A DNA stretch of 64,000 bases, taken from Plasmopara viticola (taxonomy: Eukaryota; Oomycota; Peronosporomycetes; Peronosporales; Peronosporaceae). Below are positions 44,934-56,853 of this stretch, one piece after another; within the stretch, counting starts at the first letter, position 1; each line of letters opens with the position of its first letter. Both the position numbers and the translations under genes were made by a program. A model generated the notes under the pieces. It searched no databases, had not been told where the DNA came from, and saw only the letters and a list, made by a program, of their open reading frames with translations. The DNA lies in contig MBPM02000021.1 of NCBI GenBank assembly GCA_001695595.3, positions 682,001-746,000 of the forward strand, read 5' to 3'.

Positions 44934-47900
44934 AACTGCTCATAGAGCAGCTTGAAGTGTTTGTGATATCCTCTGTGCTGACGATACTTTTCAGGATCTG
45001 AGGACCCGAAGGGCAAAAACCTTTTGATCCAGCTGAGTCACACTGAGACACGCAGCGGTCAATTCGACCGCAAAGATGATCTCTTATACGGCCAATGCAT
45101 TTATCTCCTCCTCAAGGGCTGAGAGTTGAGGGTGCACAACGCAGCGGCTTTGCCACCGTAAGATATCTTAAGCGCGTATAATTGTGCTGCAAAGGAGTTT
45201 TTTTCTTATAATTTGAACGGCACAAAATAAGATAGAAGCAGCGTTTTCTGAGTCTATATGACCGCTAAGCCAAGCCTCACTTTTATGTAGAGTGCATAAT
45301 TTTTTTTGTGATGGGGCGAGATATCGTCCCATTCATAAAACTTTTGTTATCTTCTTACCGACTCCGCCGAGATCACACGATGGCCGTGGTGCTCTAGTTT
45401 TGAAAGCAGTGACAGCTTCGTAAGGTTTTAATTGACGTTGTGCACATACTGGAATATGGTGGCTCTCACCCCACACTCGCGCTCGGAACTTACGCTAACT
45501 ATTTCTGGCTTGACATTTCACCAGGTACTGCTTCGGTAAACATAAGCGTACATGAATTTCTTCAAAGTGGATTTTTTCGGCCAAGCCATATTTGTGCTCT
45601 CCGCTTGGTCTTAAAATAGGATCTTCAAATTCAACATAACGGTACGGTACCGTGGAGTACTTAAGGGTCGGGTCAAGCCACTTTTATCTTTGTACTTCTT
45701 CCACCATCGATCAACTTAAATTAGTAGAATATCGTGCGGTGTAAAGCCAAGTGCATAGCCGCCGTGGGGTCGCACTAAAAGAATATTTTTCAGCCAAGTA
45801 CGATTATAAATGCCTCACGAGGCCTACCCTTCAAGATTTTTTTGCGGCTCGCGGAGTAGGCGAGCGTGCTACTCGGGGCCATAGCGCGCATCTCTGCGTA
45901 ATATTTATTAAACGTGTCCAACTAATCGTCAGTCGCACTAGCTATAGAGTAATTTAATTAATCAGGAGACCGAGATTTTCGTTTGTGCTCGGAAGTATGT
46001 TGATCGCGCTTTTTTTCCCAAGCTGCGTTGGTGGAGTCATCATTGAAGATGTAATGTGTATTCTTGTCCGAGATTTTACCCCTTCTCTTTCAATTCGAAT
46101 GTTGGTGTCATGCTTGAAATGAGTAGTTCAGAATTCGTTGTTACGGTTTAGAAACAGCTCAGGATCATCCAGTTACGATAAGTGAGGATTTTTACTCTGC
46201 CAGTGAGACGGCAGCAAATTAAGCACTCATTGAGATTCACCCTAGGATATCAAAGCCTTTTTTTACCACATGCATTTTGCTTCAGCTCCTCCATCGCTCA
46301 AGCCGAAGGACCAGGCTAGTGATAACTGGAGCGCTGGTGGGCTTTTCATTTTCGTCAAAGGGCTAGGCTAGTTATTGACCAAGCGCTCTTTGCAATTCTC
46401 AGAATTGTCAACACCCGAAAGTAGATGACTCACTCGGCAAAGCAGAAAAATAATTACGCACTCTTCGCGGTGACACTGTGCGTGTCAAGAATTGCTATTA
46501 TTCTTATGACCGCTTAGCAACCAAAACAAGATAGGCGTCGCTTTGCGCAGCTTGATAAACATCTCCAGCAAATGATGCTGTATTATGTTAGCCAATCTAT
46601 TGTGTGCAAAAGCGATGGATTTGTAGAACCTTCGTCTGTCGAAAAATATGTCTTTTTTGGGGCAAAATCATCAATTAGAAGAATACTCATATGCTTGCAG
46701 CTTGCACGTACTTTGATAGCCCATTTTGACCTACCGAAGCGTTACATCTTGGCCACGCGTTGGGTATGACAGGAGTGACTACGTGCTTGCGTTTCATCAT
46801 GATGCCCCTAGTGCCTAGCTTGGAATCATGCCGAAGCCAAGACATCTCGAGAGGTGAACTGTCGCCGCCCTCCGGATTATCGAATTGCACTTAGGCTTAG
46901 ACTTTGCCCAAGAGAGCTAAGTATTGGGTTGTAATGTCCCGAAACTAATTTATTTGTATGATTATGGCGACCATCTTTTCTCAGTTGGTGTAGCTGAATC
47001 TTAATCAAGCTGCGGTGGTGGCAGTGCTAATAAGTTCCCATGGACGTATTTTAACGGTCGTAGATCCGTTTTGTCCTTTAAACTTAATACGACTTCGAGT
47101 AAATTTCTCAACGTGATTTGGTGGTGTGGTCTCTTCCTCATCAGATTCGTTATCTGAAGGGTTCGTGGAGACGACGAAGACTTGTGTCGGTACCCGCTAG
47201 TGAGCAAGTCACACTGCCCTGACTCACGGCGTAAGGGGCTTAAGCCAGGAATATCTCGTAAGATGGCCTGCGCAAAATGGAGTCTTTAAGCACAATGAGA
47301 AAGGGAAGAATAAAGGCCATCCTGTAACTTTTTGAAGACGAATAGAAAACATGTGTAGCAAGCTTGAAGCCTCGCAAACGTCGCCAGACAGCATCGTCTC
47401 GTCCGGCAAATATTAAAAATCCAGGTATGCCGCAGACTTTACTTGATGCTGCTATAATTATGGCCTTATCAGCATCGCTTAATGTCCAATTCTAACAGAT
47501 CGGGCAAAATCGCTACGAGATTTGTACAACCACCGCTGTATTTTTGGTAAAGCCTAATCACTTACAAGTTCTTTTGGAGAGACAACGTAGACCAAGCTGA
47601 GACGTCCTCAACTTTTCGAGGTTCCGTTAAATATTATTTCTGGTTGCAAAGAAGCCGAGGGTTGAAATTTTCTTCGCCTCAGCGACATGTTGGCATAAAG
47701 GTTTTTGGCTTCATTATCTCAAAGCCTTACCTCAAATGGCTAGATTAGGTATTTAGGTCCAAACGATTCCCCTCACAGCGGCTGTGGACAAATTGTCGTC
47801 ATTGCGTGTTCAGGTAAAGAATGATTGGACGTCAAGTCAATTGTGTGACCGAATACTTAGACGTTGTCGAGGCGTGTAATTGCTAATGTGGATTGCCAAT

Positions 47901-47969
47901 CGCTCTTGCAGCCTATGACCAGACTACTGACCGCCATGTGGGGCATTACCGACTCACTCGCTCACATTA
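44934..47969. other. Gene-free stretch, unassigned repeats likely
   Basis: Short frames only. A minus-strand stretch around 46890-46690 and another at 47200-47000 ('SDNESDEEETTPPNHVEKFT') have protein-like composition, perhaps an old transposase or gag. They carry no diagnostic residues. Confidence 0.3.
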
Positions 47970-48036
47970 AACAAATCTAGTGCATACACTCGGACATGCT
48001 GTCAAGCAACACGTCCTATCTTAATATGGTATTTGT
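47970..48036 (+). repeat. Dispersed repeat, copy B
   Basis: Same family and same strand as 7835-7911, about 40 kb away, roughly three quarters identical. Nothing identifies the parent element. Confidence 0.5.
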
Positions 48037-51000
48037 GCAAATACTGTTGCACTGCTCATTTTTATGATCAGCATATACTAATTGCCATCGTCGAGCACAT
48101 AAAGTGTAAAAAATGAAAAACTTACTTTAAGGAGTCTTCGAGTTTCAGTAACTCTAACACCTCTGGTAGTGTCTCAAATAGTAGAGTACCCACCATGACA
48201 CAACGATCATTCAAGCTAGCAAATTTTACGGTATATAAGATGCCACGTGATCGCTAGCGAAGAATTCCGTACCGCATCCCTATGCGGACCAATGTACCCA
48301 CGCGTGGTCGTTCTTTTATACCCACCAATGGACTTATCTTCTGCAGTCTGTTATGGCTTGCAGACTTTCGTTACTCTCTAGCGGATCTTTTTATCACTCG
48401 GCGGCTCTGTGTAACTTACATGCGGAACTATGCTGCCCGCAATAATAAGCACAGTATTTAATGTATCCGGCAGCCGAACTAAATTACCCTCTATAAATTG
48501 TTCTCCGCTAAGAAACCTTTCAATGACATTCACACGTCAGACTTCAGATAAACATTAGTAGCCAAACCTTAAATTTTTGTCTCGAGCCTAGACTTGCCCT
48601 GAGCTGACTTTGTGCATTTAAATCCCTATAGCTTTACAGGCATATAAGGATCAACTCTACCCAATGGTTGGAGCTGTTCTGTCGCCAGTTATAGAAAAAT
48701 TGACGTTACAAATTCTCTTGATAGTGTCATTAATCTGATTTGGCGACTGTAATTGCTTGCCGACGTGTTAACTATTGCGTCAATAAGACCTGAAGTGTTT
48801 TTTATGATCTCGTACACTTGCGTGTATAAACAGCTGTCCAACACTGACACTTCTCTTATGATAGCCGTCAGGCTCTCTAAATGTAAGTTTTTACGGTGTA
48901 AAAAACCCGCTGGGATTGGGATCTTTCTTGATTAAGCCTACTAGTTTCCAGCATTTCACCAATTCTTAAAGTAAAGCTTCTGTCAATAGCTCTCAATAGC
49001 CCTTTCCTAAAAAGTGTTCATTTTGTCGGCCTCTTCGAGACAGATACGGATCGATTACGCTTGCTTACCGTAGCCAAAGCTGCAGACATTATTGAAGCCA
49101 TGGAAACTAGATTCGCAGAACGTCTATCAATACCACCACTCTGGATTCTAAAAGGTAAAGAGCAGCCTACTAAATAAATTTCGAGTGTCTGTAACGGTAC
49201 CAGTTTTGTCAAGCACATCAGAACGGCCTTTTACAGCTGCCATTCCTTAGACCGTACATGAGCATAATCACTAATATGTTTGAAGCTTGACGCTTAAAAT
49301 ATGAAGGCCGTCAAAAAATTTTGCACAAAAACAATTTCACGAATTGTTCGCCTTCCTTGCTTGCAGACAAGAAAGCGTAAACGCTGCCAAATTATACGAT
49401 TGTCAGAGAGGGTGCCACTCTCAACATTTTCTTATCGAATTTCAATTACCTTAAACACTCTCGTGAAGCTGGAATACCGGTAAGTGCGCAACGTTCTTTC
49501 CAATCGTCCAGTTAAGAGAGTGCAAGCGACACGTGGACCTGAACCGTTACAAAGGGGACATCTCTTTCGCCTTGAATCTTTAAAAAATTTCTGCTGTTCT
49601 TCAAAGGTGAAACTCTCAAGCTGCTTACACCCCACTTAGGCGTTACCGCCCTGTACTGCATGAGCCTCAGTGCTCTGCGCCCATACGAATTGATTAGCTT
49701 AGTACACTTTCACAAATGTTTCGAAATGGGTTCAACTACTTATCGCCAGAGCTGTTCGCACTACTCGGGCATTTTTTGCTTTTAAGGGCCTTGGGCGGCA
49801 ACTGGACTTGCTCCCTGCTGAAGCGCGTCTTGACAGTATAGCTCTTCAAGCAAAGACTATACTCGAGAGCGCAGACAACACGGGTGCGGCACTTAAAGCA
49901 GAATTCTAGCTGGCGAAGCTTGTGGTTTCCATCATTGATAGGAAGAAAAAAGAAACCTTTTAATCTGAATTGAGACGGTAAAGATAGCCTCTTCATCTCT
50001 GTTTATCCATCGTATTTTCAGTTCATCAAACGCTTCTAATAAATGCTTGCCGTCTCACCGCAAAGTGCATTGCCAATCGTTAGCTCCTATTGCATCTTCG
50101 AAATGCCGCAGCTCAGTTTGATTCAATCTTTTTGGCTGATGATGCTCTGCAATTAATACTAATGGCTATAGCACTTTTTTGGCAGCCGAACGATGACAAT
50201 TTCCAAGAAGATGGTGCGTGTTAATCACATCTTGTTCGAGAATGAAAGTAGATGGCGCTTCCGGTCAACGTCTTACAGAATAGTATCTAGCAGCGTACTT
50301 CGAGTAAAAAAAATCTTCATTTTCTACGATAAATACATGCATAAATTATTTGACCGATGTGTGAAGTAGTAAATTAAAGTGACTTTGTCGTGTTCAGATA
50401 TTCGCCCAGGCATTCTACATCCTCGACAATTGCCACGTCACTACTGATGAAGTTTTTTTTTCGACGTTGTCGTATAAATTCACGAACGCTTTCACCCTAA
50501 TAAAAAACAAATCGATTGCATTTTGCTTCGAACTCGACACTTGACCCGCATTTCTTCGTCTTGTCGTTGTAAAATGTTGCGGGCCAAAATGTACTAGTGC
50601 TTTCTGATAATCGGTTTCCATCTTTACTCACTTTTTAACGCCTAAGATTGCCTTTACGATCCATTCGGTAGTGGTGGAAGCAACTGCTTGTCGAGTCAAG
50701 ACTCCCGATAAGTCTGCACAGTGTCAATTTGACAAGCCAAACTAGCCAATGAGTGATAATATCGCTCTGTCACACCACAGTAATGACGGGTTAATGCCAT
50801 GCATCCCCAGAATAATTCGAGAGATTTGCTCGAAAGATGAAACAAAATCGAGAAAAACTGTTTTGTTTGGTACGCGAATTATTTTGTATCGGATTATAAA
50901 AAAAGTAGTGCTTCAATATCTGAACACAAAAGTCAAGCTGCGGGGTTGAAACTTCAATCAGCTTCTTCTTGCCAAAGCTTACGATCGTGTAGCTTAAAGA

Positions 51001-51829
51001 GACCACTTTCAGGCCGTATCTCTGAAAAAAGAATGAGACCAAACTTTCGTAGTAAACACTGTATATCTCGTGCAGTAAATGGAGCAACCTTGAAACTCCA
51101 CCGATTGAAGGGAGATAATAACACGTGGTAAGTTCTGTTGAAGGTCGTCGAATGCTTTTGACAAACAAAAGAGATACACCCTTTTTTAAAATCACCAAAA
51201 CAAATAATCATGAAACTTTGCGAATTTGCAGAGTCGCACTTTTAAACTTTACGGTATCGAGAAACCAACTCTTTTGAAATTTATTGTTCAAGCATCATAC
51301 GGTGTCATGGCGGCGACATGCTTTTGGGTGCAAAAGAGTAAAATTAGCTCCGTCGCATATTACCAAATCGGTGTGGTCTAAACATGACACATTGTACCGT
51401 GGCTTTTCTTGAGAAATTACAAGTAGTTTTGCGTGTGAGACTTTGCACCCTCGAAAAAATGGTGCTATACGATAAAGTAAAATCAGCAATAGCACCATTC
51501 TCCATCTTATAAGACCTGGCGCAGCACCCGCATCAGCGCGCAATTCCTCTTCGATCCTACGAAAATTTTAATACTCAAAAAAATGTCCTCTTACAATAGT
51601 GCTGTATATTTTTTTTGGTTATAGTGGCATTACTACAATTGAACGATATTTAACTAATTCAGATCATCTACTTCTGGTACGTTAACTGTATTTGCTGGGT
51701 CAGGGCTTGTGTATACCAGGTGCACTTCGCACTAGACCAGTAGTCCTTGTACGTAAATTAATGCTTCCAATGGATCCATTCGCTACTCGCATGCCTGGAA
51801 AACTGCCACTGACTCAAGCAGCGATCTAT
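48037..51829. other. Gene-free AT-rich stretch
   Basis: About 3.8 kb. A plus-strand stretch around 49018-49170 reads 'FETDTDRLRLLTVAKAADII', continuing with 'AMETRFAERLSIPPLWIL', which has a soluble helical look but has no start and a stop soon after. Frames at 50791-51211 minus are short and AT-driven. No family recognised. Confidence 0.35.
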
Positions 51830-51935
51830 GCGATAGGGTCGACGTTTGCTTCAGTCAGCACATTGGCAGTCACCTGTCGCCAGCCATACGCCAATAGCAC
51901 ACTCGACTGTGTCTTCTACCTCCTGTTGTGTGCTG
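51830..51935 (-). pseudogene. Degenerate fragment of the IQ-motif / C11orf65-like gene
   Basis: Aligns in the same orientation to 63315-63427 inside the intact gene. Shared blocks include gcttcag(t/c)cagcac(a/c)ttggcagtcac(c/t), tgtcttct(a/g)cctc(c/t)tgtt and others. About 9 bases are deleted in the middle and several substitutions are seen. Only this about 110-bp exon piece is clearly shared. It is a partial duplicate, not a gene. Confidence 0.85.
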
Positions 51936-52489
51936 TCTACAAATAAGATCATCGTTTGGCAGGATTTTCATCATTCCTTTCTCACTTGCGGCTTAAGCGT
52001 TTTTGTTCTCGTACACTCTACCTTGATGCGTATTGTTGCGAACCAGCAACTTGTCCCCGTCAATTATTGCAACGACTATCAAAGCGATCTTTAAATCATG
52101 CATACCTAGAGAAAGACGCCCATCACCGCATCAAAGGTATTCCATGGCGACTTCGTGGCACATATACAGTGCCATATGATGCGGTACGACCTAATGATGT
52201 CATAATCCGAACAAAAGGTCGCTACTATACATACTTCGACATGATTTCTGCGGTGCACTTAGGGGGCGTAGCCGTTACGATGTAGCCATATTCTTACGAA
52301 ATCGACCAATCGCCATCGCTGGCTCATTTGTGCATACTTTGAGACAGCGGTAGACGCTCGGCGTCGGCCTCTACAGGCTCCCTGCCGATTTCCTTGCGAC
52401 TCGCTATCCCCACACATTCCACAGCCCACCACAGCCTTTATTGCTGCTCATCGAACTGTCTATCGTCTGGAGGAGACGCACCAAGGACG
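51936..52489. other. 5' flank of the MAP kinase gene with a protein-like remnant
   Basis: A plus-strand frame at about 52088-52282 reads 'WRLRGTYTVPYDAVRPNDVI' and 'IRTKGRYYTYFDMISAVHLG', which looks like real protein sequence, ending at a stop. It may be a remnant of another duplicated gene or TE. I cannot name it. From about 52400 the sequence becomes pyrimidine-rich (cacacattccacagcccacc), a likely promoter or leader of the downstream gene. Confidence 0.4.
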
Positions 52490-55400
52490 ATGCGGCGTCG
52501 TGGGAGCAATTTAACATTAGACGAGGAAGTCGACGTGGTCGTCACGATCAATCACCTCGATCATCCATGGATGACACGAGAAGTGTTTGATCAATTGTGG
52601 TTGAACGCCACGCAACAGGTGAGTTCCAGTTGTACGTTTACGATCTACAAGCAACAAGGCGGTGCGAAAGGAGAGAGCACGGTCGGGACTCAGGACCCGA
52701 GTCCGAGGACGTTGGAAGTCCCTACGGCACCAAACGAGAGGTTTCAGCAGCAATTTTTACGGATTCTCGGGAACGATCTGGTTATTTTCCCGCTCCAAGC
52801 AGGACCTCCATTTGTTGTGCTTGCCTATGCCTCTGTGACTGATCAATATGGACTTGACACTGTTTTACTAGTACGAATGGAACAACTTCGTGACTCGGAG
52901 CAGATTGGCATCACTGTCAAGAGTACCGATCCCATCCATCGTACGCGAATGGCGGCATTTCTAAGCATTCTACAGCAGCGCATTCAGCCAGTTGAAGCAC
53001 CGAAAAGACCTCATGCGAGAAGCGTTGATACCAACAGTTTGTTCTTGGAAGAGAGTGATCACGAAGGAATGACGGACTCTGATTCGTCTACAATAACGCC
53101 ATCGCCCGTAATCCAGACGCCGATTGGCTTGTCGCCGGCTACAGTGGAGACGCCGACGTCGAATCGAACAGCTTCTGGACTTACGGGAAGACCACGAACG
53201 GGATCGCGGACGATTGTGCGTGGACGATCGAATACGCTTCGGTATCGCACAGACCGCGACATTGCCTTTGAAGGCTATTTAAGCAAGAAAAGTGATGTTT
53301 TAATGAGCTGGAAAGCTACGTATTGTGTCCTCGAAGAAGACACCTTGGCTTTCTATGAAACACGAGAGGATTTTATTTTAAACGTCAAACTCATCGGTCG
53401 AGTGCAACTCCAAGCAATTGAAGACGAAGAATTGGGGAAACCGAATGGCTTTTGTGTCATTGCCGAAGGTGGTCACGAGAGTCATATGAGCTCACGCACA
53501 GCATTTGAGAAGGAACAGTGGAAGCGTGCAATTAGTGTACGACCATATTTTGATGGGACATTTTTTTCTTTAACTATCTGATAGCTAACAACTGTGATGT
53601 GGTGCTGTTCTCAACAGATCGCGGTCTCGAAAGTACCGGAAGTGACGCGTCCGCACGTGGCATTTGCGTCCCAGCCGCTTGAGCCTCATAAGTTCTATCG
53701 CCTTCTCGGTACACTGTTGCGTCAAGAAGTGAGCGACTTTCCAGTCTTGTTCCGTAGCATGCATCCGGATATTGTCGTGACGTCGAATTTTCCACCCATC
53801 GTGCCGTTTTGGGGCCAATACCGTCGGTACGACGGCGTCTTGCTCTTTATTTCAACGTTGCTCGACACAGTGTCAGTTGATCATTTCTCACTTGTCGATG
53901 TGATTGAATTGGTACGTGGTGATGCCGACTGCGTCGATGAAACGGGAGCTCCCGATTCGCTCACACCGACCCCACTTTCTATCGATTCGCACGTTTTGTC
54001 GCCAAGCACGATTGAGACTCCGACTGCCACACCAGTGAGTGCGTCAACGCCTTCTGCGCAATGGACAAAACGTCTAGTCGTGACTGGAAAAGAGACGTTT
54101 AAATTACTCAACACGGAGCATCGTCGAGTGACGCAACTATTTGTGCACGAATTATGGCTGGATCACAAGGATCGACTCGTGCGCTGGCACTTGAATGGAG
54201 ACGCTGTGGCGCTCTCTGTTGCGTTTGATGATGCGCCACGTGGTGAGAACATACGGCTAGTCTTACCGGGGGAAGCGTCTGCGATTTCTCATTCAATCCC
54301 TCCAGGAACGTTCTACGTACAAATATTACGCGCGCAGCAATTGCATTTTAGTGAAAGTGGCCATGAGCATGCTACTAAAGGGACTAATAATGCTGCTGCT
54401 ACGCTGAAAAAGGGCTTTCCAGTGTACGCACGCTGTATTCTCGAAGAAGGAACGCACATGGAGCAAACGTTGCGTGGCTTGGACTTGAAAGAAGGAAAAC
54501 ATACGGCAAACGAACTGTCGACGTCTTTGAAAGGAGTGTTGAAAGAACCGCGTCGACCTTCGAAAGGAACGCGATTCTTTCGGGGGTTGCGACGTGCAGC
54601 AGGAATCTCTGGTGAACGAACAGTGGCAAGATTTGGAGACCCAAGCGGTTGTGTTACGAATCTCTGCAAGTGTTTGCCCGTCGTGTCTCCGGACGATCAT
54701 CACAAAGCTGGTACTTTGAATCCAGACTGGTCGAGTAATCTTCGTCTCGAGTTTCCAGGCTGCACGCGAGGATTCACGTACTACCTAAAGGTGGAAGTCT
54801 TTCAAAGTCGCTTTATGCTGCCAGACGAGCTCTTGGGTGTGTGCAAGATCAATGTCACGCCTCATCTATCGCTTGTTCTTGGTTCCGCAGACGCCAAAGC
54901 AAACGGCGCTTTGCCTCGATGGCACAATCTATGTGATCAGTACAACGATTGTAAGGAATCGTGGGCTCCACCGACGGTCTTTCGAGGTCGCATTCAATTG
55001 GGAATTATCTTTGCACCGACGCTTACTTCCGAGAACTTTCCACACTCTCAAATCCTTCGACGAATGGCTAGCGACGGGAGATTGGCGGAAAACAGACGTG
55101 GATCAGTGGATGAAACGCTGCTTCAGAGTTCGTCCAGCTACAATCTTCGAGAACACTTTCGATCGGATTATCGAGTGTCTAGAAAAGCTTTTAGTTTGAC
55201 TTCGGAACGTGGTTTCGTGTCACGTTCAGTACGAAGTCGCACAGAGTCTGGCGAGTCCCAAGAAGGGTGCGTGGTGAGCCCAGACAATCGATCGCATACT
55301 AGTGAAGAAAATGATGAATTTGCGCGCTTTGCTCGCAAGAATCATTTGTTTTGTGGCAAAACCACGCAATTCGATGTGCCAAAAAAGTACCAATTGATCA

Positions 55401-56563
55401 AAGTCGTGGGCGCCGGCACTTACGGCGAAGTGGTTGCTGCAAGCGACATTGAGTCCGGGACGACGGTCGCGATCAAGAAAGTCACGAATGCGTTTCAAGA
55501 TTTACCGGATACGAAGCGAATTCTCCGGGAATTGTGTCTCCTGCGGCAGTTGAGACATCCCAACCTCATTCAATTGTACGATGTGCCTCGACCAGAACGG
55601 TTGTTGTACTTGGAAGACATTTATCTCGTGACGGATCTCATGGAAACGGATTTGCACCGTGTGATTCATTCGACTCAGACCCTCACGGATGAGCACGTGG
55701 CTCATTTCATGCGTCAGATCCTACGTGCATTGGCATATTTGCATTCGGCCAATGTGTTGCATCGCGATTTGAAACCATCGAATATTCTCGTTACTAGTAC
55801 GTGCGAAGCCAAGATTTGTGACCTCGGTCTCGCTCGTTACGTGGATCATTCCAAAGCGAAAAAGATCAAGAATACGTCCGAAGAAGCGTTTGTTGAGCTG
55901 ACCGAGTATGTTGTGACTCGATGGTATCGTGCGCCAGAGATTCTGCTCGACGGTTGCAAGTACGATAAACCTTCGGATCTATGGTCTGCTGGCTGCATTT
56001 TAGGCGAGCTGTTAGGCCGCAAACCCCTTTTTCCTGGATCCAGTACGATCAATCAATTGAACAAGATCTTCAACGTGCTGGGGACACCGGACATCACGTA
56101 CATTGCCAAGATTTACAAAGAATCGGCGCAGAAGTGGGTGCATCGCCAGCGACGGAGGTCAAAGATTCCATTTGAAGAGCTTTATCCGAACGCTAATCAA
56201 CAGGCACTTGATCTTTTGGAGAAATTACTCACGTACGACCCTGAAGAGCGTCTCAGTGCTGTTGAAGCGCTCAAGCATCCGTATCTACGAGAGGCTTTTC
56301 GGTCAATGGGGGATTATCACGAAGAGGACGAGACGTTTTACTATGATGAAGCGGAGCAGAGGGAAGACGTGTTTGTGGGCAAGATTGATGATGCCAATGA
56401 GTACGTGGCCGAGACGAAAGTCGCGATGCAAAAGGCCGTGTTTGAACAAGTGTGTTTCTTTCACCCGGAAGCACGGGATTTTGAAGCTTGGCTGCGAGAG
56501 CATGATGAGAAATATTGTGTCGATCCACAGTCGGGTAAATTGGTTCTTTTAAAAAAGGGATAA
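52490..56563 (+). CDS. PH / NTF2-like / C2 / TEY MAP kinase fusion protein
   Basis: Two exons, 52490-53536 and 53618-56563, with an 81-bp intron (donor AGT|GTACGA, acceptor TCAACAG|ATC). 1,330 residues. The first ATG of the open frame is MRRRGSN. A PH domain ('FEGYLSKKSDVLMSWKATYC', about 259-350) crosses the intron. A SnoaL/NTF2-like half follows ('HKFYRLLGTLLRQ', about 370-450), then a C2-like domain with a large insert (about 579-815, 'FYVQILRAQQL', 'TLNPDW', 'YLKVEVFQS'). The protein kinase covers about 940-1240: glycine loop 'GAGTYGEV' at 947, 'AIKK', 'HRDLKPSN' at 1064, 'DLGLAR' in place of DFG, and activation loop 'TEYVVTRWYRAPE' with T1111-E-Y1113. This is an ERK-type MAP kinase, activated by dual phosphorylation; PH and C2 imply recruitment to membranes. 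All catalytic residues are present. A GTGAGT at 52619 inside exon 1 could be a further donor, but the frame is open through it. Confidence 0.93.
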
Positions 56564-56853
56564 TATGTTGAAAGAATGAATACGTTAATTTAAACAAATA
56601 CACAAGCGAATATTGGCCAACAGAGTTAAAAAGGTACGAGCAGACTGGGACTTGTTAAGGCAATGAAACGCGCCGCCGTAGCAAGCTGCACTAGATCGGA
56701 AGATTAGAGGAAACTTGACGAGAGGTCACGAGCGTTAGTATGCTCACGGTCGTCGGCATTGCATTAATGCTTCAATTTCTTAAGTGGGCAATATTTATTT
56801 ATTTACATTGTTAGCCGTCGAAGCTTCTAATTAGACAATTACTTGATTTGAGT

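Noticed and set aside
45750..45960. Chromodomain of the plus-strand Gypsy element
   Set aside because: Frames here lack the aromatic cage pattern; similarity was too weak to claim.
46570..46900. PiggyBac-type transposase remnant
   Set aside because: Only a loose 'DEG' like string was seen; the expected following motifs are missing.
53537..53617. Reading the PH-domain part and the kinase part as two genes
   Set aside because: The PH domain's last helix ends exactly at a GT donor, the next frame starts after a pyrimidine-AG acceptor, and the join is in phase. One spliced gene explains both better.
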